DNA from: an uncultured Clostridia bacterium
Lineage (GTDB): Bacteria; Bacillota; Clostridia; TANB77; CAG-465
Direction: 5' to 3'
Assembly: GCA_949106495.1 (NCBI GenBank)
Contig: CARYZD010000003.1
Coordinates: 62,001 to 126,000, forward strand
Length of the DNA stretch: 64,000 bases
Positions within the stretch are counted from its first letter, which is position 1. Every line of letters starts with the position of its first letter. This document shows, one piece after another, positions 26,229 to 35,690 of the stretch. The position numbers were made by a program, and so were the translations under genes. The notes below the pieces were generated by a model. It was not told where the DNA came from. It worked only from the letters and a program-made list of their open reading frames with translations, and did no database searches.

Positions 26229-28124
26229 CTACTCTTCAATACTTGCATTAAGCTCTTCCCATTCAAGCATTTTTTCTTCTATTTCACTTTCTAATTTTTC
26301 TACTTCTTTTTGAAGTTCACTAAGTTTAACATAGCTGACACATATCTCTTCTTTAGACATTTCTGTATGAAGTTCTTCTATTTTCTTTTCTCTTATTTCA
26401 ATATCGTTTTCAAGTCTTTTTATTTTGTTCTTTATTCTATTTTTCTCTTTATTTTCCAAATACTGATTATTGTTTTTTTGAGGCTTAATATCTACTTTTT
26501 GTTTTAATACTACTACTTCTTGTTCTCTTGAGGTCATATATTCACCATATGTACCATTAAAATATGTAACTTTATCTTCATCAAAAATTAGTAAAGAATC
26601 TGCTATTTTATTAATAAAATATCTATCATGAGATACTACAATTAAAGTACCAGTATATGCTTTTAATAAATTTTCTAAACTTTCTTTTCCAACAATATCT
26701 AAGTGGTTTGTAGGCTCATCTAAAAGAAGTAAATTTGGTCCTTTTTTTAATATTTTACAAAGTTGTAGTCTAACTTTTTCTCCACCAGAAAGAAGACTTA
26801 TATTTTTATCTATATCTTCTGCATAAAATAAAAATGATGCTAAAGCACTTCTAGTTTCAGTAATAGTTAAATTTGGAAATTCACTTTCAAATTCTTCTAA
26901 AACAGTTCTATTTAAATCAACAAACTCCATTTGTTGATCAAAATATGCTTTATCTACATGATATCCATACTCAAATTTTCCATTTAATTTTGGAATATAA
27001 TCCATTAATGTTTTTAAAAGTGTAGATTTGCCTTTACCATTTGCACCAATAATCCCTAATTTTTGTCCTTTATATAATTCAAAACTAGTTGTGGCTATTT
27101 CTTTATCATAGCCTATTTTTAAATCCTCTACTTTTAATACAAATTTTCCACTTTCTTCTTTTGGTTTAAAATTCGTCGAAAATGACTTTAAATCGTATTT
27201 ATTAGGTTTATCTACTAATTTCATGTGTTCAATCATTTTAAGCTTTGAAAGTGCCATTTTAGCTTTTGTAGGCTTATATCTGAATCTATCCGCAATACTT
27301 CTTAGCCTCTTTATCTCTTTTTGTTGATATTCATAATCTTTTAATTGTTTTTCATAATTTGCTTTTTTCTGTATTTCAAACGAAGTAAAGTTGCCTGTAT
27401 ATTCTGTCATAGCAGAATATTCTATCTCATATACTTTATTTACTATTCTATCTAAAAACATTCTATCGTGTGAAACAATAACAATAGCTTTAGGATAATT
27501 CTTAAGATAATTTTCTAACCATTCTATTGTTGTAATATCTAAATGGTTTGTTGGCTCATCTAGAATAAGAATATCTGGTTTGCTAAGAATTAGTTTTATT
27601 AATGCAATTTTTGTCTTTTGACCTCCAGAAAATTCATTAATAGTTTTATTCATATCCTCTTTTGTAAATCCAAATTTATATATAGCTGTTTCATATTCTT
27701 TTTTATATGTATACCCATCAAGTATTTTGTATCTTTCTAAAGCATTTGTATATTCTTTAATTATTTTTTCAATAGAATTTTCTTGCAATTTTTTCTCAAG
27801 TTTTGATATTTTTTCTTCAAGTTCAATTATATCTTTATATATTTTACGTATTTCTTCTACTAAAGTAATATTTGAATCTTCAAATTGAATTTGCTTTAAA
27901 TATCCAATAACTGGTGTTCCCTGTTTATATACACCAAATTTAGATTCTCCTACCCCTTCTTCTAACATATCATTATCTATTATTGCTTTAAGAAGTGTAG
28001 ATTTACCACAGCCATTTCTACCAACAATTGCTATTTTATCTTTTTCTTTTATTTCAAAATTTATCTCTTCTAATATGGTATCTGCACCATAAGATACAGA
28101 ACCATTAACAATCCTATAATTCAT
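26229..28124 (-). CDS. ABC-F family ATPase (translation factor type, with C-terminal coiled coil)
   Basis: A 631-residue protein with two ABC domains and no membrane segments. Walker A motifs GRNGCGKST (near residue 36) and GANGKGKST, signatures FSGGQK and LSGGEKVRLQLC, Walker B ILILDEPTNHLD and LLLLDEPTNHLD. The linker between domains is long and charged, and a Lys/Glu-rich coiled coil closes the protein, as in Uup/YdiF-type members. ABC-F proteins act on the ribosome. AT-rich like the chromosome, in contrast to the second ABC-F at 29561-31183. Confidence 0.9.
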   Translation of the reverse strand: MNYRIVNGSVSYGADTILEEINFEIKEKDKIAIVGRNGCGKSTLLKAIIDNDMLEEGVGESKFGVYKQGTPVIGYLKQIQFEDSNITLVEEIRKIYKDIIELEEKISKLEKKLQENSIEKIIKEYTNALERYKILDGYTYKKEYETAIYKFGFTKEDMNKTINEFSGGQKTKIALIKLILSKPDILILDEPTNHLDITTIEWLENYLKNYPKAIVIVSHDRMFLDRIVNKVYEIEYSAMTEYTGNFTSFEIQKKANYEKQLKDYEYQQKEIKRLRSIADRFRYKPTKAKMALSKLKMIEHMKLVDKPNKYDLKSFSTNFKPKEESGKFVLKVEDLKIGYDKEIATTSFELYKGQKLGIIGANGKGKSTLLKTLMDYIPKLNGKFEYGYHVDKAYFDQQMEFVDLNRTVLEEFESEFPNLTITETRSALASFLFYAEDIDKNISLLSGGEKVRLQLCKILKKGPNLLLLDEPTNHLDIVGKESLENLLKAYTGTLIVVSHDRYFINKIADSLLIFDEDKVTYFNGTYGEYMTSREQEVVVLKQKVDIKPQKNNNQYLENKEKNRIKNKIKRLENDIEIREKKIEELHTEMSKEEICVSYVKLSELQKEVEKLESEIEEKMLEWEELNASIEE

Positions 28125-28181
28125 ATTCTCTCCTACTTTATGTCCTATATTATATCACAAAATTTATTTTAAAGCTATCAG

Positions 28182-28214
28182 AAAAGGCCTCTATCTTAAA
28201 GATAGAGACCTTCT
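28182..28214 (-). terminator. Terminator at the end of the biosynthetic operon
   Basis: Minus-strand hairpin AAGGTCTCTATCTT / AAGATAGAGGCCTT followed by TTC, 23 bases after the decarboxylase stop. It marks the downstream edge of the operon. Confidence 0.75.
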
Positions 28215-28236
28215 CCTAATGATTTTTTCCACTTCA

Positions 28237-29451
28237 CTAGTTAATTACAAGTTCAAGTGGTAACTGGTGGCTTAAAAACCACAGAGTAGATGCACTGTAG
28301 CAATAAGCACCAGATTGTGTCAAAACAACAATATCGCCAATGTTTGCACGCTCGATATATTCATCCCATGATATCTTGTCCTCTGTCATACATAACGGAC
28401 CTTCAATATCTACTGTCTCATTTGAGACTTCTACCTGTTTTTCATAGAGTTTGGCAATTCCCATCTCTACTATATACACAGGATGTTTTCTATCTGTTGC
28501 AATAGGCAATCTCATGTGGTTAACGCCGCCTGCTGTGACAATATGCTTCATACCTTTACAATCTTTGATATCCACAATACGTGTCACATAGTAACCAGCG
28601 CTACCAACAATAAACTTTCCAAGTTCAAGGATAAACTCCTTAGTTTCAAAAGAATACTTATGAATAAGTTTTTCTAAGTCGTCAAAGTATGCTTTCGTAT
28701 CAAAATGCCTGCCAGATTTGGTGTAATCTATTCCAAAACCACCGCCAAAGTCCACAACGTCAATTTTACCAACTACCTTTTCTGCTTCTTTTACAAACTT
28801 AAAAACAAAATCTGTATATTTAAGCAAAATATTGCAGTCTAAAACGCCATCTGCCGCAAAAACATGAAAACCGCAAACATTAATGTGACTAAGAGAAGAA
28901 ATAATTTCATAGTCTTCATAAAACTTAGACTGATCAATCCCCATCTTAGTAGACATTCCAGCCATATACTCAGATGCACCATCAAGAAAATAATCTATAT
29001 TTACTCTTAACAGTACATTTACCTTTTCTATACCTTCATCTTCTGCAATGTTGTTAATACGAATCGCTTCAACCACTGATTCAACGTTAATGAACCTTAT
29101 CTTGCTTCTTACAGCTTCTCTAAGCTCAATCGGTGTCTTCCCTGGTCCTGTGAAAATAGCTTTGTAATCGTCTTCAAGACCTGCATTTCTTGCAATGTTA
29201 AGTTCTCCTATAGAAGCGATTTCAACACCTGCTATGCCACTATGTGACAAAACCTGTCTTAATACTTCTTTATTTGGATTGGCCTTCATTGCATAATATA
29301 ATGTAACATTTGAAAGTTTAGTCTTATCTACCTCATTTATACGTGCTGAGATTTCTTCCAAATCATAAATATAACATGTTGGATTAGACATCACCTCACG
29401 ATTTTGAGTAAAGATAGACTTAATATACTCTTCCACTTTCCTGTTCATCAT
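28237..29451 (-). CDS. Fold-type III PLP-dependent amino-acid decarboxylase (operon gene 7)
   Basis: A 404-residue alanine-racemase-fold decarboxylase related to diaminopimelate/ornithine decarboxylases and to carrier-linked relatives such as butirosin BtrK. PLP lysine is Lys56 in YYAMKANPN; EIASIGELNIA, VVDFGGGFGID (phosphate loop), GPLCMTEDKI (substrate Cys) and SGAYCYSAS follow. The frame is open upstream, but GGAGG lies 7 bases before ATG 29449-29451. It would decarboxylate an amino acid made by the operon; lysA function in lysine biosynthesis is possible but the company is unlike it. A hairpin separates it from the ABC-F gene. Richer in G+C than flanking genes. Confidence 0.83.
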   Translation of the reverse strand: MMNRKVEEYIKSIFTQNREVMSNPTCYIYDLEEISARINEVDKTKLSNVTLYYAMKANPNKEVLRQVLSHSGIAGVEIASIGELNIARNAGLEDDYKAIFTGPGKTPIELREAVRSKIRFINVESVVEAIRINNIAEDEGIEKVNVLLRVNIDYFLDGASEYMAGMSTKMGIDQSKFYEDYEIISSLSHINVCGFHVFAADGVLDCNILLKYTDFVFKFVKEAEKVVGKIDVVDFGGGFGIDYTKSGRHFDTKAYFDDLEKLIHKYSFETKEFILELGKFIVGSAGYYVTRIVDIKDCKGMKHIVTAGGVNHMRLPIATDRKHPVYIVEMGIAKLYEKQVEVSNETVDIEGPLCMTEDKISWDEYIERANIGDIVVLTQSGAYCYSASTLWFLSHQLPLELVIN

Positions 29452-29484
29452 GGTAATACCTCCATTCTGCCAAAAGAAAAGTAA

Positions 29485-29513
29485 GGGTAGCAAAGATGTA
29501 GCCATCGCTACCC
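29485..29513 (-). terminator. Hairpin between ABC-F and decarboxylase genes (possible attenuator)
   Basis: Minus-strand stem GGGTAGC / GCTACCC, with a shorter competing stem GTAGC / GCTAC inside, followed by TTACTTTTCTTTT. It could reduce read-through into the decarboxylase or be a processing site. Confidence 0.5.
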
Positions 29514-29560
29514 CTATTAAGTTATCTAGTTACCACATATTTGCAAGTTACATTTAATTT

Positions 29561-31183
29561 TTAAAACCGTTTAGAGTGCTCATGATAGTAATCATAGTTA
29601 CCTAAGTAACTTGTAAACTCACCATCATCAAGCTCAACAACACGATTTGCAACCTTGTTAATAAAATACCTGTCATGTGAAACAAATAGCAAAGTTCCCT
29701 CAAATTTGTTTAAAGCTTCTTCCAAAATTTCGCGGTTTTTAATATCCAAATGGTTTGTAGGTTCATCAAGAATAAGGAAGTTTACGTCGTTTTGTACAAG
29801 TTCTGCAAACTTAAGCCTTACTTTTTCTCCACCAGAAAGCGAAGATATTCTTTTGTTAACCTCTTCCCCAAAGAAATGGAACGCTGCAAGTGTGGAATAC
29901 ACTTTAGTAAGAGAGCCTACAAAATGTTTCTTAAACTCATCAAGGATAGTAATATCCTCATTTTCAAAAGATACATTTTGAGGTAAGTAGCCAATCTTAA
30001 CATTACTGCCAAGAATAACTTCACCGTCATAGTCTGTAAGCTCTCCTAAAACAATCTTAAGCACTGTTGACTTGCCGGTGCCGTTTTTACCAATAAGGCA
30101 AACTTTATCCTGATAATCCAGTTCCATATCTGCTCCACAAAGAATAATATCTTCTCCATAAGCAAACGTTAAATCACGAATTGTCAAAACATCGTTGCCT
30201 GACCTTGACTCCTGAGTAAAACTTAAAGCAATGTCTTTTGTTCCCTTTGGTTTTTCAACCTTGTCCATCTCATCAATACGTCTTTCAAGCTGCTTTGCAA
30301 CTCTATACGCTTTTTCTGAACTCTGTGCTCCCCATGCTCTATTCTTACGAATAGTTTCTTCCATATCTGAAATCTTTTTCTGCTGAGTAACATACGCCTG
30401 TTCCTGAGCTTCGAGCTCCAAAGCTAAAGCTTCAACATACTGTGAATAATTACCAAAATATGTCTTGATTTTACCATCTGCTATTGCAAATATCTTGTTT
30501 ACAGTTCTATCTAAGAAATACCTATCATGTGATATTAAAATCACAGAACCAGTATAGCTTTTAATGAAACTTTCAAGCCATCCCAAAGTGGGAATATCCA
30601 GATGATTTGTAGGCTCGTCCAGAAGTAAGATATCTGGATTTTTTAAGAGCATACATGCAAGACATACAATCGTTTTCTGACCGCCGCTAAGTGAATTGTA
30701 GTCATGATTCAAAAGCTCTGAAATTTTAAGGTTACCTGCCATCTTCTCAATGTTAGATTCTACTTCATACCCTCCTTTAGCAAGGAAAAGTTCCTGCAGA
30801 TTCCCATAAGAAGACATAGCACCTTCGAGTTCCTGTGCCGAAACTTTCGGATTACTCATAACGCTTTCAAGCTGATGCATTTTATCCTGAATTTCTGATA
30901 TATTACTATAAGCTGTTCTTAAAAAATCACGAACGCTCAAGTTATCCTTAATTTCAGGTGCAATCTGTGTTAAAAAGCCAATTGTGGCATCTTTACGCTT
31001 AGCTACAGTACCACTGGTAGGTTTTTCAACACCAGCAATAAGGTTAAAAATACTTGTTTTTCCAGTTCCATTATCTCCAACAATAGCAACTTTATCGCCA
31101 CTGTTAACCTGAAATGTTGCTCCACTTAAAATGTTTTTAAAGCCATAATTCAGTGTAACATTACCGAGTTCAACATCTAACAT
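29561..31183 (-). CDS. ABC-F family ATPase inside biosynthetic operon (operon gene 6; candidate self-protection)
   Basis: A 540-residue soluble protein with two ABC domains. Walker A GDNGTGKTS and GKNGTGKST; signatures LSGGQKT and LSGGEKVRLKF; Walker B LLLDEPTNHLDI and LILDEPTNHLD. The interdomain linker (about 240-310) is the segment that in antibiotic-resistance ABC-F proteins reaches the peptidyl-transferase centre. ATG 31183 is preferred because AAAGGAGGAGT precedes it. Its location among biosynthetic genes, and its composition unlike the ABC-F two genes away, favour self-resistance to a ribosome-binding product; an ordinary translation factor is the alternative. Confidence 0.85.
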   Translation of the reverse strand: MLDVELGNVTLNYGFKNILSGATFQVNSGDKVAIVGDNGTGKTSIFNLIAGVEKPTSGTVAKRKDATIGFLTQIAPEIKDNLSVRDFLRTAYSNISEIQDKMHQLESVMSNPKVSAQELEGAMSSYGNLQELFLAKGGYEVESNIEKMAGNLKISELLNHDYNSLSGGQKTIVCLACMLLKNPDILLLDEPTNHLDIPTLGWLESFIKSYTGSVILISHDRYFLDRTVNKIFAIADGKIKTYFGNYSQYVEALALELEAQEQAYVTQQKKISDMEETIRKNRAWGAQSSEKAYRVAKQLERRIDEMDKVEKPKGTKDIALSFTQESRSGNDVLTIRDLTFAYGEDIILCGADMELDYQDKVCLIGKNGTGKSTVLKIVLGELTDYDGEVILGSNVKIGYLPQNVSFENEDITILDEFKKHFVGSLTKVYSTLAAFHFFGEEVNKRISSLSGGEKVRLKFAELVQNDVNFLILDEPTNHLDIKNREILEEALNKFEGTLLFVSHDRYFINKVANRVVELDDGEFTSYLGNYDYYHEHSKRF

Positions 31184-31212
31184 AGTAACTCCTCCTTTTA
31201 AGTTTTCAAGTA

Positions 31213-32091
31213 TCATTTCTTCTTGATAGTTACATAACTCATTGCTTCCATAATAAGATTAACGATTGTTGTACCTGTAAGAATAGCTCCCTCACATGTA
31301 GGATTAAACTCCACAAAGTCCATACCAATAATCTCTTTACAAGATTTAATGATATCTTTTAAATACTTAAGAGTATCCTCATATGATGGTCCGCCAGGTT
31401 CAGGACAGTTTGTGGCCGAAGCATAAATAGGGTTTAAAAAGTCAGTATCAAATGTGATATACACTTTCTTATCTTTAATATATTCCAAAAGACTAATAAA
31501 CCTTTGACTTATTTCTACATATGGTATAACCATGTTCCCTTTTTCCCTACTTTTGCTTATAGCTGGCTCTGAGTTTAAATTACCTCTTATTCCAAAATGA
31601 ATAATTTTTGAAACCTGAGATATTTTGCATGTTTCATTCATAACAGAACCATGAGGATAATCCTCATACTCATCAATAAAATCACTGTGAGCATCAAACT
31701 GTAATACAACAAATTCATCGTTATCTACTGCCATTTTCTTTACAAGCTGGTAAGTGACACTATGATCTGAACCTACAAAAACTGGGATACACCCAGTTTG
31801 GAAGATTAACTTAGAAAGATTAATTTCAAGTTCTTCCAAACTAGATGCACATACATTTCCCAAATCATAGGCTCTTGTATCTTTTAAAATGTATCCCTCT
31901 TCAGGACTATAAACCTTAAGAGGTAAGCTGCTTCCATCTGCATTTGCGTATCTAAAAGATAACTCACGCACTTTGTCTGCTGCTTTTTCAACACCCAAAA
32001 GATAATTTGCACTGCAGTAATTAATACCAACAAAGCAAAAGTCTCCTATGCCTACTTGCCGACTTTCAAGTTCAAGAAATGTATTTTTCAC
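31213..32091 (-). CDS. Ureohydrolase (arginase/agmatinase/formiminoglutamase family; operon gene 5)
   Basis: A 292-residue binuclear-metal hydrolase that splits guanidino or related groups. Metal ligands are visible as FVGSDHS (His110), QFDAHSD (Asp133, His135, Asp137) and TFDTDFLNP (the DxD pair). The canonical GGDHS and SxDxDxxDP are changed to GSDHS and TFDTDFLNP, so it lies away from standard arginases. The start is GTG 32089-32091 with AAGGAGGAATG upstream; it begins 4 bases after the aminotransferase stop. In context it probably releases urea or an amidine/ammonia group from a guanidino intermediate (inference). Confidence 0.82.
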   Translation of the reverse strand: MKNTFLELESRQVGIGDFCFVGINYCSANYLLGVEKAADKVRELSFRYANADGSSLPLKVYSPEEGYILKDTRAYDLGNVCASSLEELEINLSKLIFQTGCIPVFVGSDHSVTYQLVKKMAVDNDEFVVLQFDAHSDFIDEYEDYPHGSVMNETCKISQVSKIIHFGIRGNLNSEPAISKSREKGNMVIPYVEISQRFISLLEYIKDKKVYITFDTDFLNPIYASATNCPEPGGPSYEDTLKYLKDIIKSCKEIIGMDFVEFNPTCEGAILTGTTIVNLIMEAMSYVTIKKK

Positions 32092-32095
32092 CTTA

Positions 32096-33349
32096 TCATT
32101 CCTCCTTAAACAATCCAACAATACGCTTCAAGCCGTCCATAAACTGTTTTGGTCCTCTTGAAATAGTAACTCTAAATCCAAGTTCATCCAAAGGAAGGCC
32201 AAATACATTACCAGGAGTGACCAAAATGTTCTCTCTCTCAAGAATATATACAAATAATTCATGAGATGTAAAAACACCTTTTTTGTGACATACTTCACTA
32301 TTTAAGGTGATGTACATAATGTTTCCTGCATCCGGATAAACAACATTTTCTACTACGCCGTTCTCACCCATAAGGTAATTATATGCATCGTTAAAGAGAG
32401 TAATAATTTGCTCGTGATACACATTCTTTTCCTTAACATAGGTAAGTGTGTCTTCGTCCGTGCTGCTATTATCCACATTGACTCTTTGATTCATCTCAGC
32501 AATACCAAGCGCCTCAAGAAATGTAGAATTGGAATAGTTTGTAGCCTCCCCAAGTTCTAATAGCATATCCATAAACTCAGGGTCCTTACAAATCGTCCAG
32601 CCACATCTCAAATCACTAAGCTGTGGTATATCCTTGCTAAAGCCCTTAATCTTTACAAGTTTCTTGTAGTCATGTGCAAGTTTAAAAATCTGCACTCGTC
32701 TGTCATGAAAAATTGGAGCTTCTTCAAAAATCGCATCATAAATAATATAGATGTTTTTCTCAATACAAAACTCAACAATCTTTTCAAGCTCGTCTACATC
32801 AATAAACTTGCAAGCAGGGTTGGCCGGATTGGTAATTAAAAGTGCCGCCGTTTTTGGGGTATATGCCTTCTTAACATCTTCAAGCCGCATTTTATAGTCA
32901 TTATCTTTGTCCATAAGAACAATTTTAGGAATCAAACCATAAAATGTAAGGCTCTTCATAAGGCCAGCATATGCAGGTACAGGATAAATAATCTCAATGT
33001 CCTGTGCAAAGTGATTCTGTTTTGCAATAATCTGCGCCACAAAATTTAAGGTTCCTGTTGTTCCATTGCCGCCTACAATAACTTCTTCTGGAGTAATTTC
33101 TTCTCCTTCAATAAAACTTTCGTGACGAGCAATGAGCTCTCTTAACTTATTTTTTCCGCCCGGATATGAATATCCCCAGTCCATGTCTTCATCAGGATCT
33201 TCAAGAGTTCTATAAATCTCTTTTCTAATACAAGAAAAAAGAGGAAACGTAAACCAATCAAGGTTTGAAGCATCCATTAAAAGTGCATGCCGTTCAAGTC
33301 CGATATCAAAATACTCAGACATTGTAAGCTTTTCATTATGATTACTCAT
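32096..33349 (-). CDS. Fold-type I PLP aminotransferase (class I/II; operon gene 4)
   Basis: A 417-residue aminotransferase-fold enzyme. The PLP lysine is Lys239 in IKGFSKDIPQLSDLRCGW (Arg248 being the phosphate-binding Arg), with TNPANP (Asn177) and YDAIFEE (Asp205) for the ring. YSYPGGKNKLRELIA forms the N-terminal arm. The class includes aspartate-type transaminases and specialised enzymes such as capreomycidine synthase, so beta/gamma chemistry is also possible. The start has GGAGG at 8 bases. It follows the threonine-synthase-like gene by 3 bases. Confidence 0.83.
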   Translation of the reverse strand: MSNHNEKLTMSEYFDIGLERHALLMDASNLDWFTFPLFSCIRKEIYRTLEDPDEDMDWGYSYPGGKNKLRELIARHESFIEGEEITPEEVIVGGNGTTGTLNFVAQIIAKQNHFAQDIEIIYPVPAYAGLMKSLTFYGLIPKIVLMDKDNDYKMRLEDVKKAYTPKTAALLITNPANPACKFIDVDELEKIVEFCIEKNIYIIYDAIFEEAPIFHDRRVQIFKLAHDYKKLVKIKGFSKDIPQLSDLRCGWTICKDPEFMDMLLELGEATNYSNSTFLEALGIAEMNQRVNVDNSSTDEDTLTYVKEKNVYHEQIITLFNDAYNYLMGENGVVENVVYPDAGNIMYITLNSEVCHKKGVFTSHELFVYILERENILVTPGNVFGLPLDELGFRVTISRGPKQFMDGLKRIVGLFKEE

Positions 33350-33352
33350 AAA

Positions 33353-34441
33353 TCATACCTCCATTCTATTCTTGCACGTGATAACAGCCACTATTGTCTC
33401 ATCATCATCGTGTCTACCATATTTTTTTACAGCTGCCATTACAGAAAGCGAAGTATAATCGTATTTGCGTAAAAAATCAGGATGAGTCAGAACAAAATCA
33501 TCAATTTCATCATCACTGACAGAAACAAAAAACGCCTCATTACGACTAACCATATCAAAAATTTTCTTGTAATTAAAACAAGTATCATTAGATAAAATAG
33601 TCTTGGATTCTACTGGTTCATCAATCACATATAAGTAATCGTTTACACCTTTTTCAAATCCCTGTGCTATTGGATTTCCTCCAGCAATTTCGACCACTCC
33701 AATTTTTGGAATCTTTGATATCACTCCTGCATTATACATTTCTCTAAATGCTAAGTTTTGCGCTAAAATGTCCATTCCACTTCCACACGGAATAAAAACT
33801 GTATCAGGGGCATATCTTAAATCAGCTACAATCTCATAAGACATGGACCTAAGCCCAAGCATATATGAAATGTTAGTATTTAAGAAACCACAAAATACAT
33901 CGCTTTTGTGTTCGAGTGAATACTTCATAAAATCTTCATAGCTCTTAATAAAAGTAGAGCTGTAGAAAACCTCATCTGCATTTGAAATAAGCCTTAAACT
34001 GGCTTTTGAAATGCCCTCGTGAATGAAAGCAAGTGACTTAATGCCATATTCTTTTGCATAGTTAATAATAGCTATAGCTCCACTGCCACAAGAGACAACT
34101 GAAACTTTATTTTTTCCATGCATAAGAATTTCATTCATAATGCTATCCATACCTCTGTCTTTAAAACTTCCTGTAGGATTAACAGATTCATCTTTTAAAA
34201 AGACATTAGGTAAATATTGAATCAGCGGTGTATTACCTGCTTTAAGACCTGAAGTTTCCCTAAACTTAGGGAGGATTACCTTACCCTCATTAGAAATTTT
34301 AATTTCAAATTCAGGTAAGTAATCCTTAATATCCCAAAAGTTAGGAGGAACTAAGTCTAATTCAATATCTCTATGTCTGTGATGCATCTGCTCTACAGGA
34401 TATTCAAATTCCCGTTTACAAATACCACAGATAACTTTCAT
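33353..34441 (-). CDS. Threonine-synthase-like PLP enzyme (fold type II; operon gene 3)
   Basis: A 362-residue fold-II PLP enzyme. The PLP lysine is Lys94 in NPTGSFKDRG, and the substrate loop SCGSGAIAI replaces the usual SSGN motif of threonine synthases. An N-terminal CxxC (CGICKREFEYP) recalls the zinc-ribbon start of cysteate/threonine synthases. C-terminal phosphate-binding pattern is FIPCGSGMD. It is likely to make a beta- or gamma-substituted amino acid from a phosphorylated or activated precursor. ATG 34441 is chosen over the longer frame because GGAAGGAGTG lies before it. Altered loop residues argue against ordinary thrC. Confidence 0.8.
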   Translation of the reverse strand: MKVICGICKREFEYPVEQMHHRHRDIELDLVPPNFWDIKDYLPEFEIKISNEGKVILPKFRETSGLKAGNTPLIQYLPNVFLKDESVNPTGSFKDRGMDSIMNEILMHGKNKVSVVSCGSGAIAIINYAKEYGIKSLAFIHEGISKASLRLISNADEVFYSSTFIKSYEDFMKYSLEHKSDVFCGFLNTNISYMLGLRSMSYEIVADLRYAPDTVFIPCGSGMDILAQNLAFREMYNAGVISKIPKIGVVEIAGGNPIAQGFEKGVNDYLYVIDEPVESKTILSNDTCFNYKKIFDMVSRNEAFFVSVSDDEIDDFVLTHPDFLRKYDYTSLSVMAAVKKYGRHDDDETIVAVITCKNRMEV

Positions 34442-34449
34442 AGAGAATA

Positions 34450-35685
34450 TCACTCCTTCCCAAGAATATCATGAATACGCTCAGTAATGCTTCGAGAATC
34501 TTTGATTTTCTTTGTTTCCTGCCACAGTTTGTAGCAATGTTTACAAGGTTTAACCAAATCCAAATCTCTCACATCATACGTCATGTTAAATTGTTTAATT
34601 GCGTCAACAAATTCATTAGTACAATGACTGCAATTGCTGGATGTCATATGCGGAAAAATCTCATTTCTATCCGCAAATCCTGCGCCCTGACTGCCGCTTA
34701 ATACTTCTTCATCAAAATATCCGCCAAGCCTGATATCCAATTTTAAAGAATCAATCTCATCATAGATACCGTGAATAATATCTCTTAAACTCCAAAGCCA
34801 TGGAACTCTGTATAATCCCAGCTCATACATATAGTTTGCCAGTGAATTTTCCTGCAAAGATGTCGGCTCAACTGAAACTGCATCAAAGTGAAACTTTCTA
34901 AAGCAATCTACTGACGTTTTAATTGCATCGTCAATTGCCTCTTTCTCTGTAAGAAAAACTGGTTTGAAATTAACATATGCCAGTGCCTTCATACCATACT
35001 TATGCAATGTATCAACAGCTTCTGTAAGAATAACTGTATCTTCAATTGCCTTATGGTGGCAAAGCTCACGAACCATAAAATCCGTTGACTCTACGCCAAT
35101 TCCAACTTCAACTACACCATCGTATACTTCTTTGATAGCAGCAAGAATTTCATCCTTTACATACTCAGCTCTGGATTCTATAATAACCTTCCTTACACCC
35201 TTGTACGCATTAAGCGTCCCAAAAATATATTTTACAGTTTCTACCTGAATCTCTTCGCTGTTTAACAAGCTACCTAAATTGTATACACACACAACAGGAA
35301 AGTCATTAAGAGAAAAATCCCTTTTTTCACCTTCCAAAAAGCTTCCGTCAAGAACTGAGTTCCACTGCTCCACATAATTTTGGTGAGTGATTTTCTCAGT
35401 AAGCGGTGCGCCATTTAAATGAGCACACATTGAACAACCGCCGTTTGTCTTGTAATGCTGACAGCCATTAGATCTTAATACAATCATAATTCTGTCAACG
35501 GCCTTGCCTTCATAAAAGAATTTATTAATCTCTACTTCAGCAAGTTTAGTTTTCTCAAATGGTAAATTTGGAGTATTTGCTCTTAAAGCTTTAATCTCTT
35601 CTTCCACCAAAGTAGAAGCCGACTCATAGTCTCTCCGAGCAATCTCTGCCTTTGCTTCTAATAAGTTACTTCCATTTTTTGCCAT
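34450..35685 (-). CDS. Radical SAM protein of the RaSEA/Elp3-like group (operon gene 2)
   Basis: A 411-residue radical SAM enzyme. The cluster cysteines are Cys75, Cys84 and Cys87 (GCQHYKTNGGCSMCAH, spacing CX8CX2C, not the common CX3CX2C), as in the archaeosine-synthase partner RaSEA and Elp3-type proteins. VIIESRAEYV and VGIGVESTD are barrel strands. A C-terminal pair of CxxC (residues 352-355 and 381-384) could bind zinc. RaSEA cleaves a lysine-derived adduct to leave an amidine, chemistry that would suit the ureohydrolase in the same operon; that link is inference. It starts 5 bases after the ligase gene with AGGAGG overlapping its stop. Confidence 0.8.
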   Translation of the reverse strand: MAKNGSNLLEAKAEIARRDYESASTLVEEEIKALRANTPNLPFEKTKLAEVEINKFFYEGKAVDRIMIVLRSNGCQHYKTNGGCSMCAHLNGAPLTEKITHQNYVEQWNSVLDGSFLEGEKRDFSLNDFPVVCVYNLGSLLNSEEIQVETVKYIFGTLNAYKGVRKVIIESRAEYVKDEILAAIKEVYDGVVEVGIGVESTDFMVRELCHHKAIEDTVILTEAVDTLHKYGMKALAYVNFKPVFLTEKEAIDDAIKTSVDCFRKFHFDAVSVEPTSLQENSLANYMYELGLYRVPWLWSLRDIIHGIYDEIDSLKLDIRLGGYFDEEVLSGSQGAGFADRNEIFPHMTSSNCSHCTNEFVDAIKQFNMTYDVRDLDLVKPCKHCYKLWQETKKIKDSRSITERIHDILGKE

Positions 35686-35690
35686 GATGT

